A stretch of 35,552 nucleotides of DNA from an uncultured Collinsella sp. (GTDB lineage: Bacteria > Actinomycetota > Coriobacteriia > Coriobacteriales > Coriobacteriaceae), in the NCBI GenBank assembly GCA_900752475.1, contig CAADVJ010000129.1, positions 1 to 35,552 of the forward strand. Reading direction: 5' to 3'. This document shows, piece by piece, positions 22,886-31,209 of this stretch. The first letter of the stretch is position 1; each line of letters begins with the position of its first letter. The notes beneath the pieces were generated by a model, which saw nothing but the letters and a program-made list of their open reading frames with translations, had not been told where the DNA came from and ran no database searches. Both the position numbers and the translations under genes were made by a program.

Positions 22886-23971
22886 TTACGCAAACAGGCC
22901 GTAGATGCTGATGTTGGCCTTGGCGTAGAGGCCGTTAGCATACTCGGTCCATTTGGAGCTGGCACTCGAAGCCTGCGAGGAATACTGCTGATAAGCAGTG
23001 TAGCAGGCGGTCATGGCCTGCTTGTAGGTGGCGCTATCGGTCGTAAAGGCATCATCGGCAAAGGCCTTGGCATAGGTGCTGTCGGCATCCTTCCAAGTGC
23101 CCTTTGAGCTATCCCACTCGTCGCCGGCAAGTTTGATGATGTAGTCGGCGTAGTCCTTGCTCGCAGTCTCCTCGTTGCCGTCAGCAGGCTCGGTCGGGGC
23201 GGTCGGCATGCTTGCGGAGCCGTCGCCGACCTTCTTCTTATAGAGCTTCTGCAACGTCGCGGACTGACGGACGATCTGCTTGGCCTGGTCCTTGGACACG
23301 CCGTACTGCTTGGCCATGGTCTTGTAGTCGGAGGTGCCGATGGAATCCTCGGCGTACTGCTTCATTTCCTTGGAAGAAACGGTAATGCCCTCGTCTTCGG
23401 CAGCGTCCAGCAGAATCTGGTTGCGCACGTAGGACAGGATAACGTCGGCAGACGGAGCGGTGTAGTTGCCGTTGTCGCCCTTGACGGTGTCGAGGCTGTA
23501 CTGGCTCTCGATGGCCTCACGCGCGGTGATGTCGCTCTTCTTGCCGTTGTAGCTATAGCTTGCCACGGTCGAATCGAGCTGGTCCTCGGTGAGGATCGCC
23601 GAGCCGACACCCTTGCCGCCAAAGCCGCCATTGCCGATAAAGAAGCCGACCACGGCAGCAATCACGACGGCGACCACAAAGGCGGCAATCATCGTCTTCT
23701 TGTGCTTGCAAGCGTGGTCGTCCACGTCGGGGTCGTCGTCCTCGTCCTGCTCCTCGGGCATGAGGTTCTCGTCGGCAGCGTCCGCGGCGATCTTTTCCTC
23801 CAGGCGAGCGTCCTCCTCCTCGGCGGTCGTACCGGCGGCAATATGCTCGGCAGACGTGCCGGCGACCAGGTCGATCTTCTCGTCCTCATCACCGTCGGGG
23901 CCTTCGCCGCGCTCGATGATCTGGATGCCGTCGATCTCGTCCTTCTCGTCCTTCTTTTGAATCAGACCCAT
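22886..23971 (-). CDS. Membrane-anchored SurA-like protein
   Basis: 361 aa. Residues 1-90 are strongly acidic and cytoplasmic in character. One membrane span follows a KHKK stop-transfer (about 93-113). The extracellular part (about 120-361) is hydrophilic and alpha-helical. ILTEDQLDSTVASY followed by VILSYVRNQILLDAAEDEGITVSSKEMKQYAED resembles the N-terminal domain of SurA/PrsA-type folding factors, without an obvious PPIase domain. GGAG precedes the ATG at 23971. It has a strong terminator and is separated from the icd operon by a hairpin. Role in folding exported proteins is likely but unproven; a coding label beyond 'SurA N-terminal-like' is not justified. Confidence 0.75.
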   Translation of the reverse strand: MGLIQKKDEKDEIDGIQIIERGEGPDGDEDEKIDLVAGTSAEHIAAGTTAEEEDARLEEKIAADAADENLMPEEQDEDDDPDVDDHACKHKKTMIAAFVVAVVIAAVVGFFIGNGGFGGKGVGSAILTEDQLDSTVASYSYNGKKSDITAREAIESQYSLDTVKGDNGNYTAPSADVILSYVRNQILLDAAEDEGITVSSKEMKQYAEDSIGTSDYKTMAKQYGVSKDQAKQIVRQSATLQKLYKKKVGDGSASMPTAPTEPADGNEETASKDYADYIIKLAGDEWDSSKGTWKDADSTYAKAFADDAFTTDSATYKQAMTACYTAYQQYSSQASSASSKWTEYANGLYAKANISIYGLFA

Positions 23972-24009
23972 AATCAGCTACTCCTTATTGGGAACACAAT
24001 CCCTCATAG

Positions 24010-24038
24010 AATACGCCCGACGAGGCGCCGGGCGTATT
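24010..24038 (-). terminator. Hairpin after the icd operon
   Basis: A perfect 10-bp inverted repeat (AATACGCCCG and CGGGCGTATT) with a 9-nt loop lies 60 bp past the dehydrogenase stop. No T-run follows, so its efficiency is uncertain. Confidence 0.5.
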
Positions 24039-24097
24039 GATTCTTAGGTTATACGCAAACACTTAAGTACTATTTAGGCGTTTGCAGCCTGTATGTC

Positions 24098-25183
24098 TTA
24101 GGCCAGGTGCTCAATAACGGCATCGGCAAAGGCCTGCGTACCCACCGCACCCTCGACGGAACCGGTCTGGGCACGACGTACGTCGCCGGTAACCTGCTTA
24201 CCCTCGTCGAGCGTGGCGGACACGGCGGCGCGGATACGATTGGCCGCATCGTTCTCGCCCAGATGATCGAGCATCATAGCCGCAGACAGAATCTCGGCCG
24301 TGGGGTTGGCGATATCCTGGCCAGCGATATCGGGCGCGGAGCCGTGCGTTGCCTCAAAGATGGCGCAGTCGGCACCGATGTTGGAACCCGGGGCCATGCC
24401 CAAGCCACCAACCAGGCCGGCGCACAAGTCGCTCACGATATCGCCGTACAGGTTGGGCAGCACCAGGACATCGAAGTCATTGGGGTTCTGAACCAGACCC
24501 ATGCAGGTAGCGTCGACGATCTTGTCGTTGAACTCGATATCGGGATAGTTAGCGGCCACCTCGCGCGCCACGCGCAGAAACAGGCCGTCGGTCGCCTTCA
24601 TGATGTTGGCCTTGTGCACGGCCGTCACCTTTTTGCGGCCGCAGCGGCGGGCATACTCAAAGGCATACTCCACAATGCGGCGGCTCTTGGCGATAGAGAT
24701 CGGCTTGATCGAGATTGCGGAATCGGCGGCGAAGGTCTTTTGGCCCGAACGCTCGACGAGCTGCGAGAGCTCCTCGACCTCGGCAGCGCCCTCATCGAAC
24801 TCGATGCCGGCGTAGAGGTCCTCGGTGTTCTCGCGCACGATAACCAGGTCGACATCGCGGAAACGCGAGCCGTCGCCCGGCTGCGACAGGCAAGGACGCA
24901 CGCAGGCGTACAGGTCGAAATGCTTGCGCAGGGCCACGTTGACGCTGCGGAAGCCCGTGCCGACCGGCGTGGTGATGGGGCCCTTGATGGCAACCTTGGT
25001 CTCGGCGACCGCATCGAGCACATGCTGGGGCAGCGGCGTGCCAAACTCGTCCATGACGCCGGCGCCGGCCTCCTGGACATTCCAGTTGATCTGGACACCG
25101 GTGGCCTCGACCACGCGGCGCATGGCCTGCGTAATCTCGGGACCGATACCGTCACCGGGGATCAGGACTACATCGTGCGCCAT
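24098..25183 (-). CDS. NAD-type isocitrate dehydrogenase
   Basis: 361 aa, of the isocitrate/isopropylmalate dehydrogenase family; decarboxylates isocitrate to 2-oxoglutarate for glutamate synthesis. Family features are [11 protein letters not shown], the substrate loop [43 protein letters not shown] with the catalytic Lys, and [17 protein letters not shown]. The cofactor region reads [17 protein letters not shown]; Asp-Ile where E. coli NADP-IDH has Lys-Tyr points to NAD. Isopropylmalate or homoisocitrate dehydrogenase are alternatives, but the S-x-x-x-R substrate loop (RSVNVALRK) favours isocitrate. It is last in a tight four-gene run: 6 bp after the HEAT-repeat gene. Confidence 0.85.
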   Translation of the reverse strand: MAHDVVLIPGDGIGPEITQAMRRVVEATGVQINWNVQEAGAGVMDEFGTPLPQHVLDAVAETKVAIKGPITTPVGTGFRSVNVALRKHFDLYACVRPCLSQPGDGSRFRDVDLVIVRENTEDLYAGIEFDEGAAEVEELSQLVERSGQKTFAADSAISIKPISIAKSRRIVEYAFEYARRCGRKKVTAVHKANIMKATDGLFLRVAREVAANYPDIEFNDKIVDATCMGLVQNPNDFDVLVLPNLYGDIVSDLCAGLVGGLGMAPGSNIGADCAIFEATHGSAPDIAGQDIANPTAEILSAAMMLDHLGENDAANRIRAAVSATLDEGKQVTGDVRRAQTGSVEGAVGTQAFADAVIEHLA

Positions 25184-25189
25184 AATCTG

Positions 25190-25888
25190 TTACTCCTCGT
25201 CTTCGGCGTCGTCAGATTTTTTAACGCTAGCACGCTTCTTCTTTTTGGAGAGATCCAGGCCAAAACGTTTAACAAGCATTTCGCAAATCTCGCTCGAACG
25301 GGCCTTGAGATAGCTGCCCTTGCCGTTTTCGGCGTCGAACTTAAGGCGCAGCGCGAGCTTCTCGGCGACCTCGGCGTCGATCTCGCCCTGGCCAAACTCG
25401 TACAGGCAACCGAGCATGTCGCGATACTCAAGGTCGCCGTGGTAGCACTGGATGGCCTCGTCCAGGATGGGCCAAGCCTCGCGCGAACGCTCGGCGCTCG
25501 TGGCGCCCCACACACACAGCAGGCGGAAGGCGGCGTAGCGCAGCGTGGAGGAAATCTCGTCGAACAGCGCAGTCTCGGCGCCCTCAAAGGCATCGCCCAG
25601 CTGCTCGGGGCAGGTGGCGGCGAGCGCCGCCAGGGCATCGAGGGCCTCCCAGCGGGTCTGAGCCTCGGGGCGGTCGAGTGCCTCGATCAGCGCGGGCACG
25701 CAGGGCACGACGCGCTGCGGATCGCGCTCGGCAAGCAGGTGCAGCACGCGGGCGGCAAACTGGCGGATACGGCGCGTGGGGCAGCCGAGCTCCTTGACCA
25801 GGCGGTCGACGGCGTTCTCGTTCTCCTCTGCCAGCTGAAGCTGTGCCAGCTCCTCGTCGGTGAGCTGTTCTTCCTTGTTTTCTGCCAT
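25190..25888 (-). CDS. HEAT-repeat protein
   Basis: 232 aa, cytoplasmic. After an acidic helical N-terminus, tandem helical pairs such as QFAARVLHLLAERDPQRVVPCVPALIEALD and RWEALDALAALAATCPEQL are typical HEAT repeats (about residues 40-120), a protein-binding scaffold. The C-terminus is basic then acidic (KKKKRASVKK, DDAEDEE). It lies within 6 bp of icd and 15 bp of the upstream membrane-protein gene, so the genes are co-transcribed. The partner is unknown; related Coriobacteriia have similar genes (from memory). No catalytic motif is seen. Confidence 0.78.
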   Translation of the reverse strand: MAENKEEQLTDEELAQLQLAEENENAVDRLVKELGCPTRRIRQFAARVLHLLAERDPQRVVPCVPALIEALDRPEAQTRWEALDALAALAATCPEQLGDAFEGAETALFDEISSTLRYAAFRLLCVWGATSAERSREAWPILDEAIQCYHGDLEYRDMLGCLYEFGQGEIDAEVAEKLALRLKFDAENGKGSYLKARSSEICEMLVKRFGLDLSKKKKRASVKKSDDAEDEE

Positions 25889-25903
25889 AGTTACCTCTTC
25901 TTA

Positions 25904-26332
25904 CTATTTCTTAGCGTGCTTGCCAGCACCCTTGCTGTCATCGGTGACCGAGATGAGCTGTCGGTCGGCTGCACCATTGTGACGCGCGCGGCGGCGCTCC
26001 TCGGCGTCGCCCGCATCGGCGGCGGCGCGGTGTGCCTTGTTGACGTTAAAGACCTCATCGTGCTTGCGCCATGGGCCGACGGACTCGCCAAAGCTCATCT
26101 TAAGACCGGCGATAAAACCGCCGAGCCAGCCGATCGGCGCAAACTGCACCAGCGGGAACAGCGAGAACACCCAGGTCAGCAGGACAACCGCTGCCGCGCC
26201 TGCAAAATTAGCGATCCAGTAGTCGCGCTTGGTGATCACGCGCTTTTCGCAGGCCCACTGGCCGCACAAAAAGCCAATGTAAATCGCAAAGATAAAGAGC
26301 ACCAGCGCGAGCACCACGAACGTCCAGCTCAT
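25904..26332 (-). CDS. Small two-span membrane protein, function unknown
   Basis: 142 aa from the ATG at 26332. Two hydrophobic spans (about residues 3-24 and 43-62) with a third weaker one near 66-79, then a basic, Ala/Arg-rich cytoplasmic tail ending KGAGKHAKK. It starts 5 bp after the stop of the dehydrogenase gene upstream, and its ribosome binding site (GGGGAG) lies within that gene's end, so translation is probably coupled. I recognise no family. Confidence 0.7.
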   Translation of the reverse strand: MSWTFVVLALVLFIFAIYIGFLCGQWACEKRVITKRDYWIANFAGAAAVVLLTWVFSLFPLVQFAPIGWLGGFIAGLKMSFGESVGPWRKHDEVFNVNKAHRAAADAGDAEERRRARHNGAADRQLISVTDDSKGAGKHAKK

Positions 26333-26337
26333 GGGTG

Positions 26338-27417
26338 CTACTCCCCGTGATGGTGGCCGCAGCAGCACTCGTGGCCGTCATCATGGCCGTGGCCGCCGCA
26401 GCACTCGTGGTCCTCGCCATGGTGGTGGCCACAACCGCACTCGTGATCGTCGCCGTGCTCGCCGCAACCGCAGCCGTCCTCGTGAGCACCGTGCTCTTCG
26501 GGACGATACTGCGACCAGTCCAGACCGGCGGCGATGGCGTCGGCCTCCTCCTTGTAGAGAACCGTGATGGCCTGGGTGCCCAGCTTGGCGCCACCGATGG
26601 CGTCGAGCATGTCGTAGAGCGTAAAGGCGACGTCGGCGCCGGGCAGCGCGAGCTCGCGGTCATCGGCGTAGGCGAGCGCCAGACGCAGGTCCTTAATGAA
26701 GTGCTCGACCATAAAGCCGGGCTTGTAGTCGCCGTCGAGCGCCTTGGGCGCCAGGCTCTCCATAGCGCCGGACTTGCCGGTGCCGCCCAGGATCATCTGA
26801 CGGGTCTTCTCCAGGTCAAGGCCGCTCAGCTCGGCAAATGCCATGGCGTCTGCCATGCCGACCATGCAGGCGCCCAGCGACACCTGGTTGGCGAGCTTGG
26901 CAGCCTGGCCCTTGCCGGCGCCATCGAAGCAGCAGATGTTGGCCGCGAAGGTGGCAAGGATGTCGCGGACCGGCGCGATGTCGTTCTCGGTGGCGCCCAC
27001 GATAGCCGTAAGCGTGCCGGCGATAGCACCCGACTCGCCGCCGGTGACGGGGCAGTCAAACGCCATGCGACCGGAAACCTGGGCGGCCTCGGCAATGTCG
27101 CGCGCCAGCTCGGGCGAGCTCGTGGTGAGGTCGATCAGGACCGCGCCGGGCTTAGTGCACGAGAGCAGGCCGTCGCCCGCCAGGTAGAGCTCCTCGACCT
27201 CGGAGGGATAGCCCACCATGGTAAAGACAACATCGGCGTTAGCCACGGCATCGGCCGGCGTATCGGCCCAAGCGGCACCGCGCTCGATAAGCGCGGCAGC
27301 CTTGGACTTGGTGCGGTTGTTAACCGTGACGGGATAGCCGGCATCCAGGATGTGGCCGGCGATGGGGGCACCCATGATTCCGGTGCCGATAAATGCGACG
27401 GAGAGCTTGTTTGCCAT
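26338..27417 (-). CDS. Beta-hydroxyacid dehydrogenase with His/Cys-rich C-terminal tail
   Basis: 359 aa. Residues 1-~305 form a 3-hydroxyisobutyrate / tartronate-semialdehyde-type dehydrogenase: dinucleotide fold FIGTGIMGAPIAGH, LIDLTTSSPELARDIA, substrate loop CPVTGGESGA and catalytic Lys in GKGQAAKLANQ. The last 51 residues (309-359) are unrelated to the family, with about 14 His and 9 Cys among Gly, Asp and Glu, in repeated patterns such as HECGCGHHH, HECCGGHGH and HECCCGHHH. Such tails bind Ni, Zn or Cu in SlyD, HypB and UreE. The tail is in frame up to a TAG, and the next gene follows 5 bp later. The natural substrate is unknown. It heads a four-gene run ending with icd. Confidence 0.88.
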   Translation of the reverse strand: MANKLSVAFIGTGIMGAPIAGHILDAGYPVTVNNRTKSKAAALIERGAAWADTPADAVANADVVFTMVGYPSEVEELYLAGDGLLSCTKPGAVLIDLTTSSPELARDIAEAAQVSGRMAFDCPVTGGESGAIAGTLTAIVGATENDIAPVRDILATFAANICCFDGAGKGQAAKLANQVSLGACMVGMADAMAFAELSGLDLEKTRQMILGGTGKSGAMESLAPKALDGDYKPGFMVEHFIKDLRLALAYADDRELALPGADVAFTLYDMLDAIGGAKLGTQAITVLYKEEADAIAAGLDWSQYRPEEHGAHEDGCGCGEHGDDHECGCGHHHGEDHECCGGHGHDDGHECCCGHHHGE

Positions 27418-27515
27418 GAAACCTTTCCTTTTGGGTTGGGTGTTGTTACCAGGTTGAATACTCGGTGCCAGCGTTTGGGCTGTGAGTCGAGGGCGATAAC
27501 GGACGCAGCGCTTGC

Positions 27516-28469
27516 CTACTGACCGCGCACGCGGCGGGCGATACGGTCGGAAAGCGACGCCTTGTCGGCGCGGTTCTTACCCCAAAACGCGCAGCCCACC
27601 ATGCCGGGGCCCACGTGCGAGCCGATGGTGGGACCCACGGAGCCGCGAATGATCGTGACGTCGGCGCAACCCTCCTCCTTGCGGATGGCAGCTTCGAGCC
27701 AGTCGCCGTCCTTCTCGGCATCGGCCGTCATGATTGCGATGGGCATGGTGCGGTCGGGCACGTAGTTCTCGCGGAACGACTTGAGAATGGACTTGAGCGC
27801 CTTCTTGCGGCCGCGGTTGACGCCGATCAGCGACAGCGAGCCGGCAAGGTCGTAGGAGAGCTCGGGCTTGACATCGAGCTTTGCCGTGAGCTGCGCCGCC
27901 GCGGGCGGAATGCGGCCGCCGGCAGCTAGTGCGTCGAAGCTCTCGAGCGTAAAGTAGCCGTGGACGTAGGTCTTTGCCTCGTTTGCCCAATCGACCAGCT
28001 GCTTGGCGGTCAGTCCCGCCGAACGCTGGCGCACGGCCTCGAGCGCCAAGAGCGCGCCGGTCGCGCAGGGCAGAGCGTTGTCGACCACGTAGAGCTCAAA
28101 GTTTGGATACTCGGCGCGCACGGCATCTGCCGCCTGGCACGCGGAGTTATAGCTCGACGACAGCGCCGAGGTAAAGCACAGGTAGACCGTGGGCGTGCCC
28201 TCTTTGGCGCACTCGGTAAAAAACTCGATATAGCGACCGAGCGACACAGCCGAGGTGGACACGCGAGCACCGGCGCGCATGCGGTCGTAGAACTCCTTAG
28301 GGCTCATGCTCGACCAGATGTCGTCTGTGCGCTCCTCGCCATCGATAATAAAGGGAAAACCCAGGATATCGACATCGAGGTTCGCGGCGACCTCGGGGCT
28401 AAAGTCGCAGCAGGTATCGACGACGATGCGGCAACGGTCCGAATGACCGGCGGATGCGGCCTTGTCCAT
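27516..28469 (-). CDS. DegV family fatty-acid-binding protein
   Basis: 317 aa, from the ATG at 28469, preceded by AAGGAG 8 nt upstream (a TTG one codon earlier is also possible). DegV/FakB proteins bind a fatty acid and present it to FakA kinase. Features are IVVDTCCDFSPEVA, the DGEERTDDIW segment, STSAVSLGRYIEFF, VYLCFTSALSSSYNSACQAA, the GGRIPP motif and a C-terminal VGPTIGSHVGPGMVGCAF. Length is slightly above the usual 280-300. No fakA is in view. Monocistronic between the HIBADH operon and hpf. Confidence 0.9.
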   Translation of the reverse strand: MDKAASAGHSDRCRIVVDTCCDFSPEVAANLDVDILGFPFIIDGEERTDDIWSSMSPKEFYDRMRAGARVSTSAVSLGRYIEFFTECAKEGTPTVYLCFTSALSSSYNSACQAADAVRAEYPNFELYVVDNALPCATGALLALEAVRQRSAGLTAKQLVDWANEAKTYVHGYFTLESFDALAAGGRIPPAAAQLTAKLDVKPELSYDLAGSLSLIGVNRGRKKALKSILKSFRENYVPDRTMPIAIMTADAEKDGDWLEAAIRKEEGCADVTIIRGSVGPTIGSHVGPGMVGCAFWGKNRADKASLSDRIARRVRGQ

Positions 28470-28487
28470 CAAAGCGACTCCTTACGT

Positions 28488-28519
28488 AAAAAGGCGGCCA
28501 CCCGCATGGGATGGCCGCC
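28488..28519 (-). terminator. Terminator of hpf
   Basis: On the minus strand, a perfect 8-bp stem (GGCGGCCA and TGGCCGCC) with an 11-nt loop, followed by TTTTT, 29 bp past the hpf stop. Confidence 0.9.
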
Positions 28520-28548
28520 AACCGTTAACTCATGCAAGTTAACGTATT

Positions 28549-29133
28549 TTACTCGTCAAGTGTTTCGATACGGGGCTTGATGATGCCATATCCACCATTC
28601 TTACGGTGATACACCACATTGATGAGGCCAGTCGTCGCGTTCTCGAACACGTAGAAGTCGTGGCCCAGCAGATCGGTCTGCACCAGCGCCTGCTCCTCAG
28701 TCATCGGGGTGACATCGATGACCTTCTCGCGGACGAGCAGGTCGTCCTCCTCCTCGGGCAGCAGCAGGTCGGCCAGATCCTCGACGCGCTCGACCGGTGC
28801 GACATCCGCCGCGCTGGCACCGCCCTGGCGGTTGTCCACGACCTTGGTCTTGAACTTGCGCAGCTGGCGGGTGACCTTATCGGCGGAGAGGTCGATGGCG
28901 GCGTACATATCTGCACCGTGCTCGGCAACGCGAATCACCGAACCGCGAGCGCGAACCGTAACCTCGACGATTGCCGGGTTGGGGTTCGAGGGGTTCTTCT
29001 CATAGCGAAGTACAACGTCGACCGTCATGGGCTCGATATCGAAAACCTTGAGCGCCTCGCCAATCTTCTCATCCACATGCGCACGCAGAGCATCGGTTAC
29101 CGTCGTCTTGCGTCCAGAAACCTTGATATCCAT
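28549..29133 (-). CDS. hpf: Long-form ribosome hibernation promoting factor
   Basis: 194 aa, from the ATG at 29133 with GGAG 6 nt upstream. Residues 1-~105 are the HPF/YfiA domain that binds the 30S decoding region (MDIKVSGRKTTVTDALRAHVDEKI ... MYAAIDLSADKVTRQL). A charged linker (about 105-135) leads to the C-terminal domain (about 136-194) that dimerises 70S ribosomes into 100S particles, with MTEEQALVQTDLLGHDFYVF and VVYHRKNGGYGIIKPR. The two-domain form is the long type found in most non-enteric bacteria. Expressed alone, with its own terminator. Confidence 0.95.
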   Translation of the reverse strand: MDIKVSGRKTTVTDALRAHVDEKIGEALKVFDIEPMTVDVVLRYEKNPSNPNPAIVEVTVRARGSVIRVAEHGADMYAAIDLSADKVTRQLRKFKTKVVDNRQGGASAADVAPVERVEDLADLLLPEEEDDLLVREKVIDVTPMTEEQALVQTDLLGHDFYVFENATTGLINVVYHRKNGGYGIIKPRIETLDE

Positions 29134-29254
29134 ACGTGGCTCCAATCTGCCTCGGGGACTTACTGTACTGGCTATGTACCCATTGCCGTGCATTTAATCA
29201 CGCGGATTCCTAAAGACCCGAATAACGATTGCTTGATACCGCATACCGAAGTCT

Positions 29255-29278
29255 CGCACTTTTCCATGGCAAAGTGCG
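29255..29278. other. Hairpin upstream of hpf
   Basis: CGCACTTT and AAAGTGCG form an 8-bp perfect inverted repeat with an 8-nt loop in the 317-bp gap between hpf and the lipoprotein gene. It could be an operator or 5' leader structure; no promoter could be placed with confidence. Confidence 0.35.
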
Positions 29279-29350
29279 CTATAGGAGGGAGCCCGCAGAT
29301 TTGTATTTGGTCTCGAAAATTGGCTTTGACCTGCTGGTTTTATTGGGATG

Positions 29351-29384
29351 AAAAAGCCGGGCTCCCCCATCGGGGAAGCCCGGC
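29351..29384 (-). terminator. Terminator of the binding-lipoprotein gene
   Basis: On the minus strand, GCCGGGCTTCCCC pairs with GGGGGAGCCCGGC (one mismatch, 3-nt loop), followed by TTTTT. It lies 67 bp past the gene end. Confidence 0.85.
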
Positions 29385-29450
29385 AGTGCGTGTTGAAACC
29401 GTGAAGAGGTGTCCTTTCCAACGTATAGGAGACACCACCCCTAGCAATAA

Positions 29451-30458
29451 CTAGCTATTGAGTTTGTTAATGTCGTCGTCGGTGATGGCGCCTTCCTGGC
29501 TGGACGATTTGTCCTCGGAGGATGCGGTCTCATTGTTGGAATCGGAGGACTCGCTGCCGGAGGACGTGGTCTCACTGGACTCAGAGTCGCCCGGCTGCAC
29601 GTTAGCGCCCGAAACCGTCTTAGTGGTGAGGTCGTAGGGCATCGTGCCATACCAGACAGAGTGGACCGCCTCGAGCGTGCCGTCGGCCGTAATACCGTCG
29701 AGGGCATCGCTCACGGCACGGCACAGTTCGTCATTGGACGAGAGGCCCGCAACACCAAGCGTCGAGGGCGCCTCGAGCGCACCGGCATAGGAGACCTCGC
29801 TCACCAGGCGTGCAAGGTAGCCGCCGGCCGTGGAGTCGCAGATCACATAGTCGACCTCGCCGGACTCGAGCGCCTCAAAGCACTCGTTGATGTTGGAGTA
29901 GGTCTTTTGGTTGGCGGTGATGCTCTGCTTAGCAAGCGCCTCCTGCGAGGCCGAGGACGTCTGAACGCCCAGGGTGGACGTGTTAAGGGTATCGGTGGAA
30001 ACGCTTAGCGACCCACCATCGCTAGTTTTACCGAACACGGAAGTGGCATCGTACAGGCAGGTGCCGAGCGAGCTAATGTCCCCGTCCGTGGAGTTAATCT
30101 CGCCGATAAAGATATCGGCCTTTTTGTCGCCGAGCGCGGAACCTGCCGAGGACGCATCGACAAAGGCGACCTTAAGGCCCATGCGGCTTGCGAGGGCGCG
30201 GGCGGCGTCGACCGCATACCCCGTGAGCTCGCCGTCGGCGCCCTGCATTGCCTGCGGCGCATCGGAAGTATCGAGGGCGACCGTCAGGGTTCCGGGAGTG
30301 ACCAGGGCATCGTCCGACACCGCCGGCGTGACGGTCTCGTACTCGATCTGGTCGATCGTGGGAGTCGTGAACGTAGACAGCGGGTTGAACGCGCATCCGC
30401 TCAGGCCCAAAACGGCGATGACCGCTGCGGTCCCAGCACCTAACCGAGCCGCGTGCAT
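29451..30458 (-). CDS. Solute-binding lipoprotein (SBP family 3-like)
   Basis: 335 aa from the ATG at 30458, preceded by AGGGG 7 nt upstream. Residues 1-22 form a lipoprotein signal ending in LSGC (lipid on Cys22). Residues ~60-290 resemble a family 3 periplasmic binding domain: GTLTVALDTSDAPQAMQGADGELTGYAVDAARALASRMGLKVAFVD is the usual start. The C-terminus (~290-335) is Ser/Glu-rich and disordered. No ABC permease or ATPase gene adjoins. An ATG at 30476 and a longer open frame to 30866 are also in frame, so the start is not certain. Ligand is probably an amino acid. Confidence 0.8.
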   Translation of the reverse strand: MHAARLGAGTAAVIAVLGLSGCAFNPLSTFTTPTIDQIEYETVTPAVSDDALVTPGTLTVALDTSDAPQAMQGADGELTGYAVDAARALASRMGLKVAFVDASSAGSALGDKKADIFIGEINSTDGDISSLGTCLYDATSVFGKTSDGGSLSVSTDTLNTSTLGVQTSSASQEALAKQSITANQKTYSNINECFEALESGEVDYVICDSTAGGYLARLVSEVSYAGALEAPSTLGVAGLSSNDELCRAVSDALDGITADGTLEAVHSVWYGTMPYDLTTKTVSGANVQPGDSESSETTSSGSESSDSNNETASSEDKSSSQEGAITDDDINKLNS

Positions 30459-30907
30459 CAAGCTGCCCCTCACCATGTCCACTACCCTGCCTTCTGTGTC
30501 GTATACGATCCGTGCGTTGCGCGGAATATCAGGTTGTTCCCACCAGCTGACCTGGTATTTGACCCCACACTTGCGCACCGGGGTGTTTGCTCGGGAGGCC
30601 GCAGCCACCTTCACGACTGGCCCGCTCGCCCGCGAGGCGGTATTGCCCCAAAGAAAGTAGAACGGACGGTGCGGCTTACATCTAGGACGCGCCATGATCG
30701 CGCCGCGCGCACGCGGTCGCTTACGTGGATCCCTTTGACCGCGTCTGTCTTGGACTAGGACGGGCATTTCGTCCGTCCGCAACCACAGCCTGGTAGGAAC
30801 GTAGCGCATTATAGCTAAGTTCAAGCTAAAGTTTAAGGTTAGGGGCGTCATTCGCACCGTGAGCACAGATTTTGCAGGTCGGAGCGGACTATTCGTACCC
30901 CCATGAA

Positions 30908-30955
30908 GCCCGGAGCTCCCCTACGGGGAGCTCCGGGGCACCCGTCTCAGGGTGC
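30908..30955. other. Two adjacent GC-rich hairpins
   Basis: A 13-bp perfect stem (30909-30921 with 30925-30937, 3-nt loop) is followed by GCACCC (30938-30943) pairing with GGGTGC (30950-30955). Neither has a T-run. They adjoin the inverted-repeat element at 30958. Together with that element they occupy the gap between the lipoprotein and nuclease genes; the rest of 30459-30907 shows no gene I can support. Confidence 0.5.
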
Positions 30956-30957
30956 CG

Positions 30958-31174
30958 TGTGCAAAAAACGGCAAATATGAGTACTGTTACCAATTTAGTA
31001 GCAGCGTATTACCGCCTCACGAGCCCTTTTTGAGTTCCGCACAGCCTGCTTGGCGCCAAGATATTCCACATTCGTTTATTATCTCTTCGCTGAATCCAGA
31101 TTATCGGCCCAAGTTTCTTTGTTTTTGCTGTCACTAATCTAGTAACAGTACTCATATTTGCCGTTTTTTGCACA
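30958..31174. mobile_element. 217-bp element with long terminal inverted repeats (MITE-like)
   Basis: The ends are inverted copies of each other: the outer 33 bp match exactly (both begin TGTGCAAAAAACGGC when read inward), and similarity continues imperfectly to about 48 bp. The AT-rich centre has no open frame. No clear target-site duplication is seen. No transposase is nearby. A non-autonomous element or a strongly selected hairpin are the two explanations. It lies 35 bp from the end of the putative nuclease gene. Confidence 0.7.
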
Positions 31175-31209
31175 GAGCATATAAACAGACCCCCTATAAA
31201 GCCATAGTT

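Noticed and set aside
24107..26350. 747-codon open frame on the plus strand over icd and its neighbours
   Set aside because: Opposite three minus-strand genes with clear family features and tight operon spacing; a shadow frame.
30453..30758. Plus-strand frame of 101 codons upstream of the lipoprotein gene
   Set aside because: Arg/Pro-rich shadow with no ribosome binding site or motif.
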